From Fibrobacterota bacterium (GTDB lineage Bacteria; Fibrobacterota; Chitinivibrionia; Chitinivibrionales; Chitinispirillaceae): DNA of 64,000 nt. The stretch lies in the NCBI GenBank assembly GCA_023436205.1, contig JAEZKC010000106.1, positions 1 to 64,000 of the forward strand, read 5' to 3'. The notes beneath the pieces are model-generated. The model was not told the origin of the DNA. It worked only from the letters and a program-made list of their open reading frames with translations, and ran no database searches. A program made the translations under genes and the position numbers. Shown one piece after another: positions 25,196 through 32,890 of the stretch. Position 1 is the first letter of the stretch, and every line of letters starts with the position of its first letter.

Positions 25196-26410
25196 GTGAC
25201 AAAAAAATCAAAAGTAGTGCTGATCGCATGTAATTCCTATGACCAGGCTGAAGTTGATGCGGCAGTGAACAGGGGACTCAACCTTCTGGGAGGAGTAGCA
25301 CAGTATGCATCTTCCGATGAAACAATCCTTTTCAAACCCAATATTCTTTGGGGAACTGACCCGGCCAAATGCGTAGTCACTCATCCCGCTGTATTTGAGG
25401 CAGTAATCAGACATTTCCAGCCAAGCGGGGCAAAACTGGTCTACGGGGATTCTCCTGCCGGACTGCAAACTCCAGCAGGTGCGCTAAAAAAATGCGGACA
25501 TTCAGAAATAGCCAAAAGACTTGGGGTGGAATTGGCGGATTTCAATCAGGGCATTGCGGTGGCGTATCCGGAGGGGCTCACCAGTAAAAGACTAATGATT
25601 GCCAGAGGAATAACCGAGGCCAACGGGGTGATCAGTCTGGCAAAATTAAAAACTCATGGCTTGACCAGATTAACCGGGGCGGTCAAAAATCAGTACGGAT
25701 GCGTTCCGGGGATGGTAAAAGGCGAGTACCACGCTCGATTTCCGGATATCTTTGAATTCTCAAAGCTACTGGTTGATATTTGTTCAGCCGTTAAACCCAG
25801 GCTTTACATCATGGATGCAATTATGGCGATGGAGGGAAACGGTCCGCAGAGTGGAGATCCAAAGAAGCTGGGCCTTTTACTGTTCTCCACCGACCCTGTT
25901 GCACTGGATTCGGTGGCAGCCCGCATCATTGATCTGGACCCCTCATTTGTAACCACATCAAAACCGGGAAAAGAAGCCGGCCTCGGGACCTACTTAAAAG
26001 AGGAAATAGAGCTTGCGGGAGATCCATTTGAGCAGTTCATCGATAAAGAGTTCAAAGTCGTGCGCAGACCTGTTCTTCCCATGCCTCGAAGCAGATTTCT
26101 GAGGGGAATTAAAAAAGCGGTAACCCCCCGTCCGGTAATAAAGAAAAACAAATGCACAAGATGTGGCCGATGCATTCAGGTGTGTCCGGTGGATCCCAAA
26201 GCGTTAGCCTGGAAAAAGGGAGAACAGGCGAAAACGCCTCCAGTTTACGATTACGAAGAGTGTATCAGATGTTATTGCTGTCATGAAATGTGTCCCTCAA
26301 GGGCCATTCACATAAAAACGCCCCCAATGGGCAAGCTGCTGCCCTTCCTTTCATACATTGCTCTGGTCATGAGCAGCCGGTTTGTTAAAAAAGGGAGTGT
26401 CCGTGATTGA
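25196..26410 (+). CDS. DUF362 protein with two 4Fe-4S clusters
   Basis: A 404-residue protein. Residues 1 to about 300 are DUF362 (FKPNILWGTDPAKCVVTHP; LVYGDSPAG; NGVISLAKLKTHGLTRLTGA). The C terminus is a two-cluster ferredoxin domain (CTRCGRCIQVCP near 320; CIRCYCCHEMCP near 356). These proteins are thought to act in electron transfer, but no reaction is established. The GTG start has GGAG at about 11 bases. Its end overlaps the lipoate-ligase-like gene by eight bases, so they are co-translated. The second, ferredoxin-less DUF362 gene is at 47179. Confidence 0.85.
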   Translation: MTKKSKVVLIACNSYDQAEVDAAVNRGLNLLGGVAQYASSDETILFKPNILWGTDPAKCVVTHPAVFEAVIRHFQPSGAKLVYGDSPAGLQTPAGALKKCGHSEIAKRLGVELADFNQGIAVAYPEGLTSKRLMIARGITEANGVISLAKLKTHGLTRLTGAVKNQYGCVPGMVKGEYHARFPDIFEFSKLLVDICSAVKPRLYIMDAIMAMEGNGPQSGDPKKLGLLLFSTDPVALDSVAARIIDLDPSFVTTSKPGKEAGLGTYLKEEIELAGDPFEQFIDKEFKVVRRPVLPMPRSRFLRGIKKAVTPRPVIKKNKCTRCGRCIQVCPVDPKALAWKKGEQAKTPPVYDYEECIRCYCCHEMCPSRAIHIKTPPMGKLLPFLSYIALVMSSRFVKKGSVRD

Positions 26411-27041
26411 GTTACCGGTGTTCCCTGGCAAGCCTCGCAAAAACGATGCTCTCTTCATCTACGGAGCATCACAGCCAAAGCCTTTCATCCACGTTTACTG
26501 GCAGGAACAAACCGAAATCGTTCACGGACCATCATGCAAAGCCGAAAAAGAGATCCATCTTAAAAGATGCGCTAAAAACGGAGTGCCCATTCTTGAACGG
26601 CGCGGTGGAGGAGGGACAGTAGTATTGTCCCCGGGAATGCTGATCACCGTTATTGTGGGGAACCGACAGACCAAAGATGGTGCGCTTGACATCTTTAATA
26701 GAGTCCATGAAGGTTTTATCAGAGCCCTCTCTTGTGCCGGAATCAATGATGTGGAAAAAATGGGTATAAGTGATTTAGCTATAAAGGGAAAGAAAATCCT
26801 GGGGAGTTCGCTTTATCTGGGAACCAGACCCATGCTTTACTATTATCAATCAAGCCTGATGGTACACTCTGATACAGAACTTATCGAACGCTATCTTCTT
26901 CACCCGCCAAAAGAACCGGACTATAGACAGGGTAGAGATCATATACAGTTCTGCACAACCCTGAAGACTGAATATTCCCGAGCTGATACTTCGGGACTCC
27001 TAAATCTGCTTAAAGATCATCTTCACTTGTCGGCAGTGTAG
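26403..27041 (+). CDS. Lipoate-protein ligase A-like protein
   Basis: A 212-residue protein of the biotin/lipoate transferase fold. ILERRGGGGTVVLSPGML matches the RRxxGGGxV loop of LplA, GISDLAIKGKKILGSSLYL the lysine loop, and KEPDYRQGRDHIQFCTTL the C-terminal region. It should attach lipoate or another acyl group to a lysine. I start at the GTG with GGGAG five bases upstream; a TTG seven codons earlier is possible. It overlaps the DUF362/ferredoxin gene by eight bases. Its end overlaps the convergent kinase gene by 32 bases. Lipoyl-domain proteins are not seen in the window, so the acceptor is unknown. Confidence 0.8.
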   Translation: MIELPVFPGKPRKNDALFIYGASQPKPFIHVYWQEQTEIVHGPSCKAEKEIHLKRCAKNGVPILERRGGGGTVVLSPGMLITVIVGNRQTKDGALDIFNRVHEGFIRALSCAGINDVEKMGISDLAIKGKKILGSSLYLGTRPMLYYYQSSLMVHSDTELIERYLLHPPKEPDYRQGRDHIQFCTTLKTEYSRADTSGLLNLLKDHLHLSAV

Positions 27042-29466
27042 ATGCAGAACTTTCTTTTTTCATTACCGATGCAACTGCGCGTGACAATTCAGAGGCCACA
27101 TACGGCTTGTGCATAAAGTAAACTGCACCTTTTTCTGAATTGAGCTTCTTTTTCTTTGTTGAATGACCACTGCAGACTATTACCTTCACTTCTGGATTAA
27201 TCTTGATCAACTCATCATAGCAATCATACCCATCCATCACAGGCATCATCAGATCAAGCACCACAATATCAATGCATCTCCAGTTTTCCTGATAAATTTC
27301 AACAGCTTTTGCGCCATCCGGACAAGTGAAAACCGCATATCCAAGATCCCGAAGAAGGTCTGATGCCATTTCTCTTACCAGTTGCTCATCATCAACAAGT
27401 AAAACGGTTCCTTTTCCAGTAATAAACACATCCTGACTGTTATCATGGATCTGAACACTAGGGTTGAGTGATACTGGCAAATACATGGACAGGGTGGTCC
27501 CCTTTCCCAAACATGAACTGACTTTGATTGTTCCCCTGTGTTCCTTTACTATGCCATATACACTGGCCAGCCCAAGTCCCGAACCTTTACCCACGTCCTT
27601 GGTGGTGAAGAACGGTTCAAAAATTCTGGGCAGATCCTCTTCAGAAATACCTATACCGGTATCAGTCACTTTCAAAATTACATACTCTCCTTCCGTAAGA
27701 TCCGATTTCACTTGATCGTTGGAAGCCGCAAACTCATTACAAGTTTCAAAAAGCAGGCTTCCACCATTCGGCATGGCATCTCGCGCATTGAGAGCAACAT
27801 TTACAATGGCATTATTTATATGAGAAGGATCTCCCGTAATATGAGCATTTTGTGCATTTAGATTACAATCAATAATGATTCGTTTATCGATTGTATGTTC
27901 AAGAAGCCTGACAACCTCTGTAATTGATTCATGAAGATCGAAATTAACAGAACTGTAATTGCCTTTCCTGGCGAAAGCAAGCAATTGCTTGACAAGGTCG
28001 GATGACCTTTCAACTGCAGTGCTAATCACATCCGCATATTTCCCTATGGCGGGATTTTCAGTGCCAAACTTGCGTTTGATAATTCCGGCATACCCGTTGA
28101 TTCCAGCCAGCATGTTATTGAAATCGTGCGCGATGCCTCCTGCAAGCTGCCCGACGGCTTCAAGTTTTCGAGAGTGCTGCAACTGCAGCTCAAGCTGACG
28201 TTTTTCCTGGATGGTCTTTATCTGAGCACTGTACTTTAGAACGAGCGAACACTGTACGGCAATTATGGAATAAAGATCGACATTAATGGTGCGGCTGTGC
28301 TTAAGAAGACAAACTGCACCTCTTACAATTCCCTCATGAGTAAACGGATAGCAGATTATCTGCGCGATTCCAAGGCTGGAGACAGCATACTGATAGTCCT
28401 TCGCTTTGAAGCCACCGAACAATTCAAGCAACGATTCGCATTCAATACTGTTTCCCGACTGCAATCGCGTAAAAGAATCATTGCTGGTCATCAAATCAAG
28501 TTCAGTAGTTCGTTTTAGAAAGTAAAGTTTCTCCTCCCCTTTCGCCTGCATGGAAATGCTGTGTACATAAGCTTTTTGCAGGGGGGGGGTTTCCTTAAAA
28601 AAGAAAAGCATTACAGCTGCGGAATCCGATATTTCCCGTGCATAATCGCAAATACTTTGATATATGTCGTCTTGATTCTGAATGTCAAGCAGTCTTTGGA
28701 GGCTTTTCCCAATTGTTTCCAGCTTGTTTCTTTCGTCAAGAACTTCTGCCAGAGAGAAGGCTCGGCCATATTTTTTTATCCCGAAAAAACAGAATGCGCA
28801 GAAAATTCCTATACTGGCACATCCAAGTCTATAGTGTGTCCCGATTGCACCCGGGTAGGAATTGGTTGTGATGATAAGGATCTCAGAAATGACCGATCCC
28901 AGCCCAAAAAAGAAAGCTTCAGAACGCATGTTCCTGAAAGAAATCAGCACCAGATAAACTGATGGGAAAAAAGAGAAAACGAGGGTCACCAAAATTGACA
29001 GGTAAATACCCGGACCGGGTTTGAACACGTAAAAATGGTCAAATGTGGTCAACTCCCTGTACATGAATTCCGGATTGTGAATCGTAAGCAGATAATTTAT
29101 CCCGACCACACCGAATGCAATCAAACGCCCATATTTCAAATATTTTGGACTTATTCTGGTTTTTGCAGTTGCAGCCATGCAAATACTCATGAAAACATCA
29201 AAGGAACAAGCCGGGACTATGAGGAAAAAAACTGATGAAAAAGCTAAAAATTTGACATTTTGTGAATGACTGAGAAGTGGAATCACCATCGTGCCTAGCG
29301 AATCTTTTACAGACCACAGCAAAACAGAGATTAAAAACAGTGCAAAGCTCTTTGATACTTTTGAATAGGATAACCGCGGTGAAAGGAAAAACATGAACGC
29401 GACCACATATAAGGCTGTAAGGATGGTAATGAAGTAATAGTAGTGATAACTGAGTATAGAGAGCAT
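27010..29466 (-). CDS. Hybrid sensor histidine kinase/response regulator
   Basis: An 818-residue hybrid kinase. The first 250 residues have about eight hydrophobic segments. A GAF-like region follows (about 260-420). The H box is GIAHDFNNMLAGINGY with His near 449, then the ATPase boxes (NVALNARDAMPNGG; DTGIGISEEDLPRIFEPFF; GSGLGLASVYG), and a receiver domain with phospho-Asp near 737 (VVLDLMMPVMDGYD). The missing output domain implies a phosphorelay. A run of nine C on the coding strand (28581-28589) reads T-P-P-L and could slip. No clear ribosome site. It is divergent from rsmE and overlaps the LplA-like gene's end. Confidence 0.9.
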   Translation of the reverse strand: MLSILSYHYYYFITILTALYVVAFMFFLSPRLSYSKVSKSFALFLISVLLWSVKDSLGTMVIPLLSHSQNVKFLAFSSVFFLIVPACSFDVFMSICMAATAKTRISPKYLKYGRLIAFGVVGINYLLTIHNPEFMYRELTTFDHFYVFKPGPGIYLSILVTLVFSFFPSVYLVLISFRNMRSEAFFFGLGSVISEILIITTNSYPGAIGTHYRLGCASIGIFCAFCFFGIKKYGRAFSLAEVLDERNKLETIGKSLQRLLDIQNQDDIYQSICDYAREISDSAAVMLFFFKETPPLQKAYVHSISMQAKGEEKLYFLKRTTELDLMTSNDSFTRLQSGNSIECESLLELFGGFKAKDYQYAVSSLGIAQIICYPFTHEGIVRGAVCLLKHSRTINVDLYSIIAVQCSLVLKYSAQIKTIQEKRQLELQLQHSRKLEAVGQLAGGIAHDFNNMLAGINGYAGIIKRKFGTENPAIGKYADVISTAVERSSDLVKQLLAFARKGNYSSVNFDLHESITEVVRLLEHTIDKRIIIDCNLNAQNAHITGDPSHINNAIVNVALNARDAMPNGGSLLFETCNEFAASNDQVKSDLTEGEYVILKVTDTGIGISEEDLPRIFEPFFTTKDVGKGSGLGLASVYGIVKEHRGTIKVSSCLGKGTTLSMYLPVSLNPSVQIHDNSQDVFITGKGTVLLVDDEQLVREMASDLLRDLGYAVFTCPDGAKAVEIYQENWRCIDIVVLDLMMPVMDGYDCYDELIKINPEVKVIVCSGHSTKKKKLNSEKGAVYFMHKPYVASELSRAVASVMKKESSASTLPTSEDDL

Positions 29467-29505
29467 TATAAGTTCCGAACTGGTTTAAGCAAGCATTGAA
29501 ATTGT

Positions 29506-29523
29506 GTATATTATGGAATATAC
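29506..29523. promoter_or_regulatory. GTATATT-ATGG-AATATAC palindrome between divergent genes
   Basis: A perfect seven-base inverted repeat with a four-base centre, in the 71-base gap between the hybrid kinase and rsmE. It may be an operator for one or both genes or carry overlapping -10 boxes. Confidence 0.4.
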
Positions 29524-29537
29524 GATAAGGAAATTCC

Positions 29538-30245
29538 ATGAAAAATTCTGATCATCAACTGTTTTTCTCCTCTGATGTAACTGAATCAACTGCTCTCCTT
29601 GATGAAAATGAAACTCAACATGCTGTTTCAGTTCTCAGAATCAATAAAGGAGATTCTCTGCAGATCACCAATGGACATGGATTGATTCTGGAATGTGAAT
29701 TTGAAGGTGTATGCGGCAAAAAGGCATGTTGTGTAATTAAAGAAAAAAGAATTGTCCCCAGAACCAAACCTGAAGTGACACTTTTACTGGGATTACCCGA
29801 CAAGGATCATTTCGAAACTGTTCTGGAGCATGCTACTGCCCTGGGAGTGGCGAGGGTAGTTCCTCTAATAATGGACCACTGCAGAAAACCCTGGTGGACA
29901 GGTTGGGAGAAAAGCTCTCAACGATTTACCTATAAAATGATCGTTTCCATGAAGCAATGCCTGTACCCTTATTATCCGCTACTTGATTCCCCTACAGAGC
30001 TTTCCACGATTCTTGGAGGCCTGCCTCCACTCTTAGTTGCTCATCAAGATGGCATCACTTTCGATGACTCGCTACTTGAAAACAGAACCCACATCGCGTC
30101 TTTGATAGGTCCTCCGGGCGGCTTTTCTGAGGACGAAGCAAAAATGCTTCAATCAAAAGGTGCCCGATTTGTAAAAATTGCTCACAACCGACTCCGGACA
30201 GAATTGGCAGCAACTGTCATGACCTCTCGATTAGTTTCGTCTTAA
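29538..30245 (+). CDS. rsmE: 16S rRNA m3U1498 methyltransferase RsmE
   Basis: A 235-residue SPOUT-family methyltransferase. QHAVSVLRINKGDSLQITNG is the N-terminal PUA-like part. The knot region shows LLLGLPDKDHFETVLEHATA, LIGPPGGFSEDE and HNRLRTELAA, the signature set for RsmE. It methylates uridine 1498 of 16S rRNA. AAGGAA precedes the ATG. It is convergent with the barrel protein gene, with three bases between their stops. The usual prmA neighbour is absent. Confidence 0.92.
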   Translation: MKNSDHQLFFSSDVTESTALLDENETQHAVSVLRINKGDSLQITNGHGLILECEFEGVCGKKACCVIKEKRIVPRTKPEVTLLLGLPDKDHFETVLEHATALGVARVVPLIMDHCRKPWWTGWEKSSQRFTYKMIVSMKQCLYPYYPLLDSPTELSTILGGLPPLLVAHQDGITFDDSLLENRTHIASLIGPPGGFSEDEAKMLQSKGARFVKIAHNRLRTELAATVMTSRLVSS

Positions 30246-30248
30246 AGT

Positions 30249-30986
30249 CTAAAACGAGTTGTTCCGCTTTCTTGGTGGAAAGAGCAACTGAAACTGAATA
30301 CTGTGTGAATTGAAATATTCTTTGTAATCGGCACCCATGGGGAAAAGATCTCTAACTTCTGTAAAATGGATCGGCTGCCAGTAACGGAACTGATAGATTA
30401 TTGCAGCTCCATACCTCTTGTTAAGCTTAAACTCCACCCCCGTCCCCGCATTGATACTCACCGAGGCACAAATGACCTGTACAAGCTGCGGGTCAAGTAT
30501 TTTCACCTTTCCATCTTCAGAAAATTCGGATTCGTAAAGATACACACCATGAAATCCCGGACCAGCAAAGAGAAAAGGGCGCACATTGCTTGTTTTAAGA
30601 GGAAGAAGCCACTGCAGATCGGTAATAAACCCTCCCGAGAGTATATTACTGTAGCGGACAACATTTACTGTCGTATCGGTCAATTCCACACCAGATAGAG
30701 TTTGTTCTGCCGTTGACCCCCATCCAAGCTCGACTGCAGCCTGGACCCTGAACCCGTTATTCAAGGCAAACCTTTTGCCCCCCATTAACCCCACAATGGC
30801 AAGCGGCTTCCGCTCAACCAGTTGCAGTTCACTGAAATTATCAAACTTTCGATAACCCTCTCTGGAATTGAAGGACAGATAAATCCCGGGCATAATGAAA
30901 GCTGAAGAGAGGCGGTCGGGTGCAGCCTGCACCCAGGGATTAGAGAAGAACAGAAGTAGAATCAGACTACATTTCAGATACTTCAT
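30249..30986 (-). CDS. Outer-membrane beta-barrel protein
   Basis: A 245-residue protein with a signal peptide ending WVQAA. The mature part has alternating strands with Gly turns (PFLFAGPGFHGVYLYESEF; INAGTGVEFKLNKRYGAAII). It overlaps the GT2-like gene by four bases (ATGA), so its expression is tied to glycosyltransferases. This suggests a cell-surface role in lipopolysaccharide handling, or merely shared regulation. It ends in KRNNSF. No named family is recognised. Confidence 0.65.
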   Translation of the reverse strand: MKYLKCSLILLLFFSNPWVQAAPDRLSSAFIMPGIYLSFNSREGYRKFDNFSELQLVERKPLAIVGLMGGKRFALNNGFRVQAAVELGWGSTAEQTLSGVELTDTTVNVVRYSNILSGGFITDLQWLLPLKTSNVRPFLFAGPGFHGVYLYESEFSEDGKVKILDPQLVQVICASVSINAGTGVEFKLNKRYGAAIIYQFRYWQPIHFTEVRDLFPMGADYKEYFNSHSIQFQLLFPPRKRNNSF

Positions 30987-31882
30987 TGCTTTCTAACCAA
31001 CTTGTAATTTCTAAACCCTCCAAGTTGCATACCACCCAGAACTTTCTGCTCCAGAAATGTGAGCAACCGATATTTGAACCGATCATGCTTATGACGAACA
31101 GCTGACCGTTTACCCATATTGAGGGAATCCTTCCAATCGTGTTGAGAGATGCGGGGACCCATGACTGCCGGGTGACTACCTTTATAAACTCTTAATCTCC
31201 CGAGTGCCCCATAGTCAAAATCGGCTGGCGCATCCCGGAACTTTTCCTGTGCGGCTTTAACGCCGATGTAAGCCCCTGAGAACTCCACTCGTTTTTTCTG
31301 CATAAGATAAGGTGGCCGAACCCAGCCATAATGAAACACTTCCGCATCCACCGAAGCAACCTGCAACTTCCGTTCCCCAATCCTGAAGGATTGTGCATCC
31401 CGATAAGAACGCACTCCGATTCTATTTCTTACAACCCGAATCTCCCTTGGGTACCAGGCATGATTGACATGAAAATGGTCATAATCACCCCAGAAATGCA
31501 AATATCTGAACAAAAGCCCTTCCACATCGTTATTATTCAGATACTCAAGGCACTTCGCCTTTATCACCGGCAGGCTTTTTTCATGAATCGCTTCATCACA
31601 CTGAATGTAAAAACACCAATCTCCACTACACTGCTGAAGGGCAATGTCGGTCTGCTGGGCAAAAACGTGAGATCCCTGATTCCCATCCCAATCTGTATCG
31701 ATGATTTTAATGCGGGGATCGTTTATAGATGTAATCAGTTCCCTTGTCTGATCATCCTCATCTCCACGACCAACGGCAATGACAAATTCATCACAAATCG
31801 GCAATATTGATTGTATGGACTCCACAACAGGATAATAGAGTTTTTGCGCATTTCTGGCAAAGGAAAACCCACTGATCTTCAT
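30983..31882 (-). CDS. Glycosyltransferase family 2-like protein
   Basis: A 299-residue enzyme of the GT2 fold. It starts MKISGFSFARNAQKL, has CDEFVIAVGRGDEDDQT for the donor-binding loop, and QCDEAIH as the DxD-like acid pair. It most resembles the beta-1,4-glucosyltransferase/LPS core group. No signal or TM is present; it would act on the cytoplasmic face. It overlaps both neighbours by four bases (ATGA), placing it in an operon with the GT9 enzyme and a barrel protein. A lipopolysaccharide-core role is inferred from that company. Confidence 0.75.
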   Translation of the reverse strand: MKISGFSFARNAQKLYYPVVESIQSILPICDEFVIAVGRGDEDDQTRELITSINDPRIKIIDTDWDGNQGSHVFAQQTDIALQQCSGDWCFYIQCDEAIHEKSLPVIKAKCLEYLNNNDVEGLLFRYLHFWGDYDHFHVNHAWYPREIRVVRNRIGVRSYRDAQSFRIGERKLQVASVDAEVFHYGWVRPPYLMQKKRVEFSGAYIGVKAAQEKFRDAPADFDYGALGRLRVYKGSHPAVMGPRISQHDWKDSLNMGKRSAVRHKHDRFKYRLLTFLEQKVLGGMQLGGFRNYKLVRKQ

Positions 31883-32850
31883 CTTTTCACTTTCGAATCT
31901 GGTGACCTGATAACTGAGCGCAGCAGTTCGGCTACTTTATCAGGAGTAATGCTTTTTTGACAGCAGTATTGATTTTCCGTTCGCTTGCACACTCTTTTAA
32001 AACAGGGTGAACAGTCGCAATCTGTACAGGCGATCTGTACCAAAGGCCCCAGAGGCCTGGTCCAAATGGGCGATGTGGAACCGTAAATCCCAACCACCGG
32101 TGTTCCAAAAAACCCGGCCACATGCATTAAACCGGAATCGTTGGACACCACAGCCAAAGAGGAGACGATCTCATTAATTGCCTGCTCCAGGGTAGTTTTT
32201 CCCGCCAGATTTCTGACACGTGGTCCAAATACTGAAGCGATCTGCTCTCCGCTCTGCTGGTCGCGCTTGTCCCCAAGGATGACAAAGTGATAATCAGGAA
32301 ACAGAGCCACAAGTTCGGCAAAATAGGGCCACTTTTTAGCCGGTCCAAAAGCTGCCCCCGGACAGAGGACTATCTGTTCCTTGGTATCCAACTTATATGG
32401 GTAGGATGGTGCGTTCCAGCATTCAGGAGCTTTGTACTCAATTTCAAGAAGACAGGAATACTCATCAGTGAGGTGACGGGAACGTGTTGCGAACTTGGGA
32501 TGAACTCTGTCGGTTAAAAGTAACGAACGGGCTTCGGCACTAATGCCTCTACGATGCCTGATTCCTGTTCTGAACCCAAAAAACGCCGCCGAAAAAGAGT
32601 GAGGAAGCAGATACAATGATTTAAAATGCTCCTTATTAACCTCTGCCACAGTGTCTTTAAACTGGTGTGCACTATTTCGACGATAAAGTATAAAAGGCTG
32701 ATCTGTAAGGAGATAGGTAAGACAACTCAGTTTCTCCGGAATGATCAGGGTTATCTTTTCACCTTCGGCTTCATGACGACGCCTTACTACTGAAAGCGCC
32801 ATGAAGAAATCCCCGATCCAGTTTGGCATAAGAACGGCAGTTTTATCCAT
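31879..32850 (-). CDS. Glycosyltransferase family 9 (heptosyltransferase-like)
   Basis: A 323-residue GT9 enzyme. It begins TAVLMPNWIGDFFMALSVVRR, typical of WaaF/WaaC, and carries CPGAAFGPAKKWP for the donor pocket and VSNDSGLMHVAGFFGTPVVG for the C-terminal lobe. The C-terminal third is Cys-rich (CTDCDCSPCFKRVCKR; CC near the end), a feature seen in a subset of these proteins that may bind a metal. These enzymes add ADP-heptose or related sugars to lipid A core. It is first of three coupled genes. Confidence 0.85.
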   Translation of the reverse strand: MDKTAVLMPNWIGDFFMALSVVRRRHEAEGEKITLIIPEKLSCLTYLLTDQPFILYRRNSAHQFKDTVAEVNKEHFKSLYLLPHSFSAAFFGFRTGIRHRRGISAEARSLLLTDRVHPKFATRSRHLTDEYSCLLEIEYKAPECWNAPSYPYKLDTKEQIVLCPGAAFGPAKKWPYFAELVALFPDYHFVILGDKRDQQSGEQIASVFGPRVRNLAGKTTLEQAINEIVSSLAVVSNDSGLMHVAGFFGTPVVGIYGSTSPIWTRPLGPLVQIACTDCDCSPCFKRVCKRTENQYCCQKSITPDKVAELLRSVIRSPDSKVKR

Positions 32851-32890
32851 ACATTAAAAATAAATTCTGCCCATTCTGATCACCGGAGGC

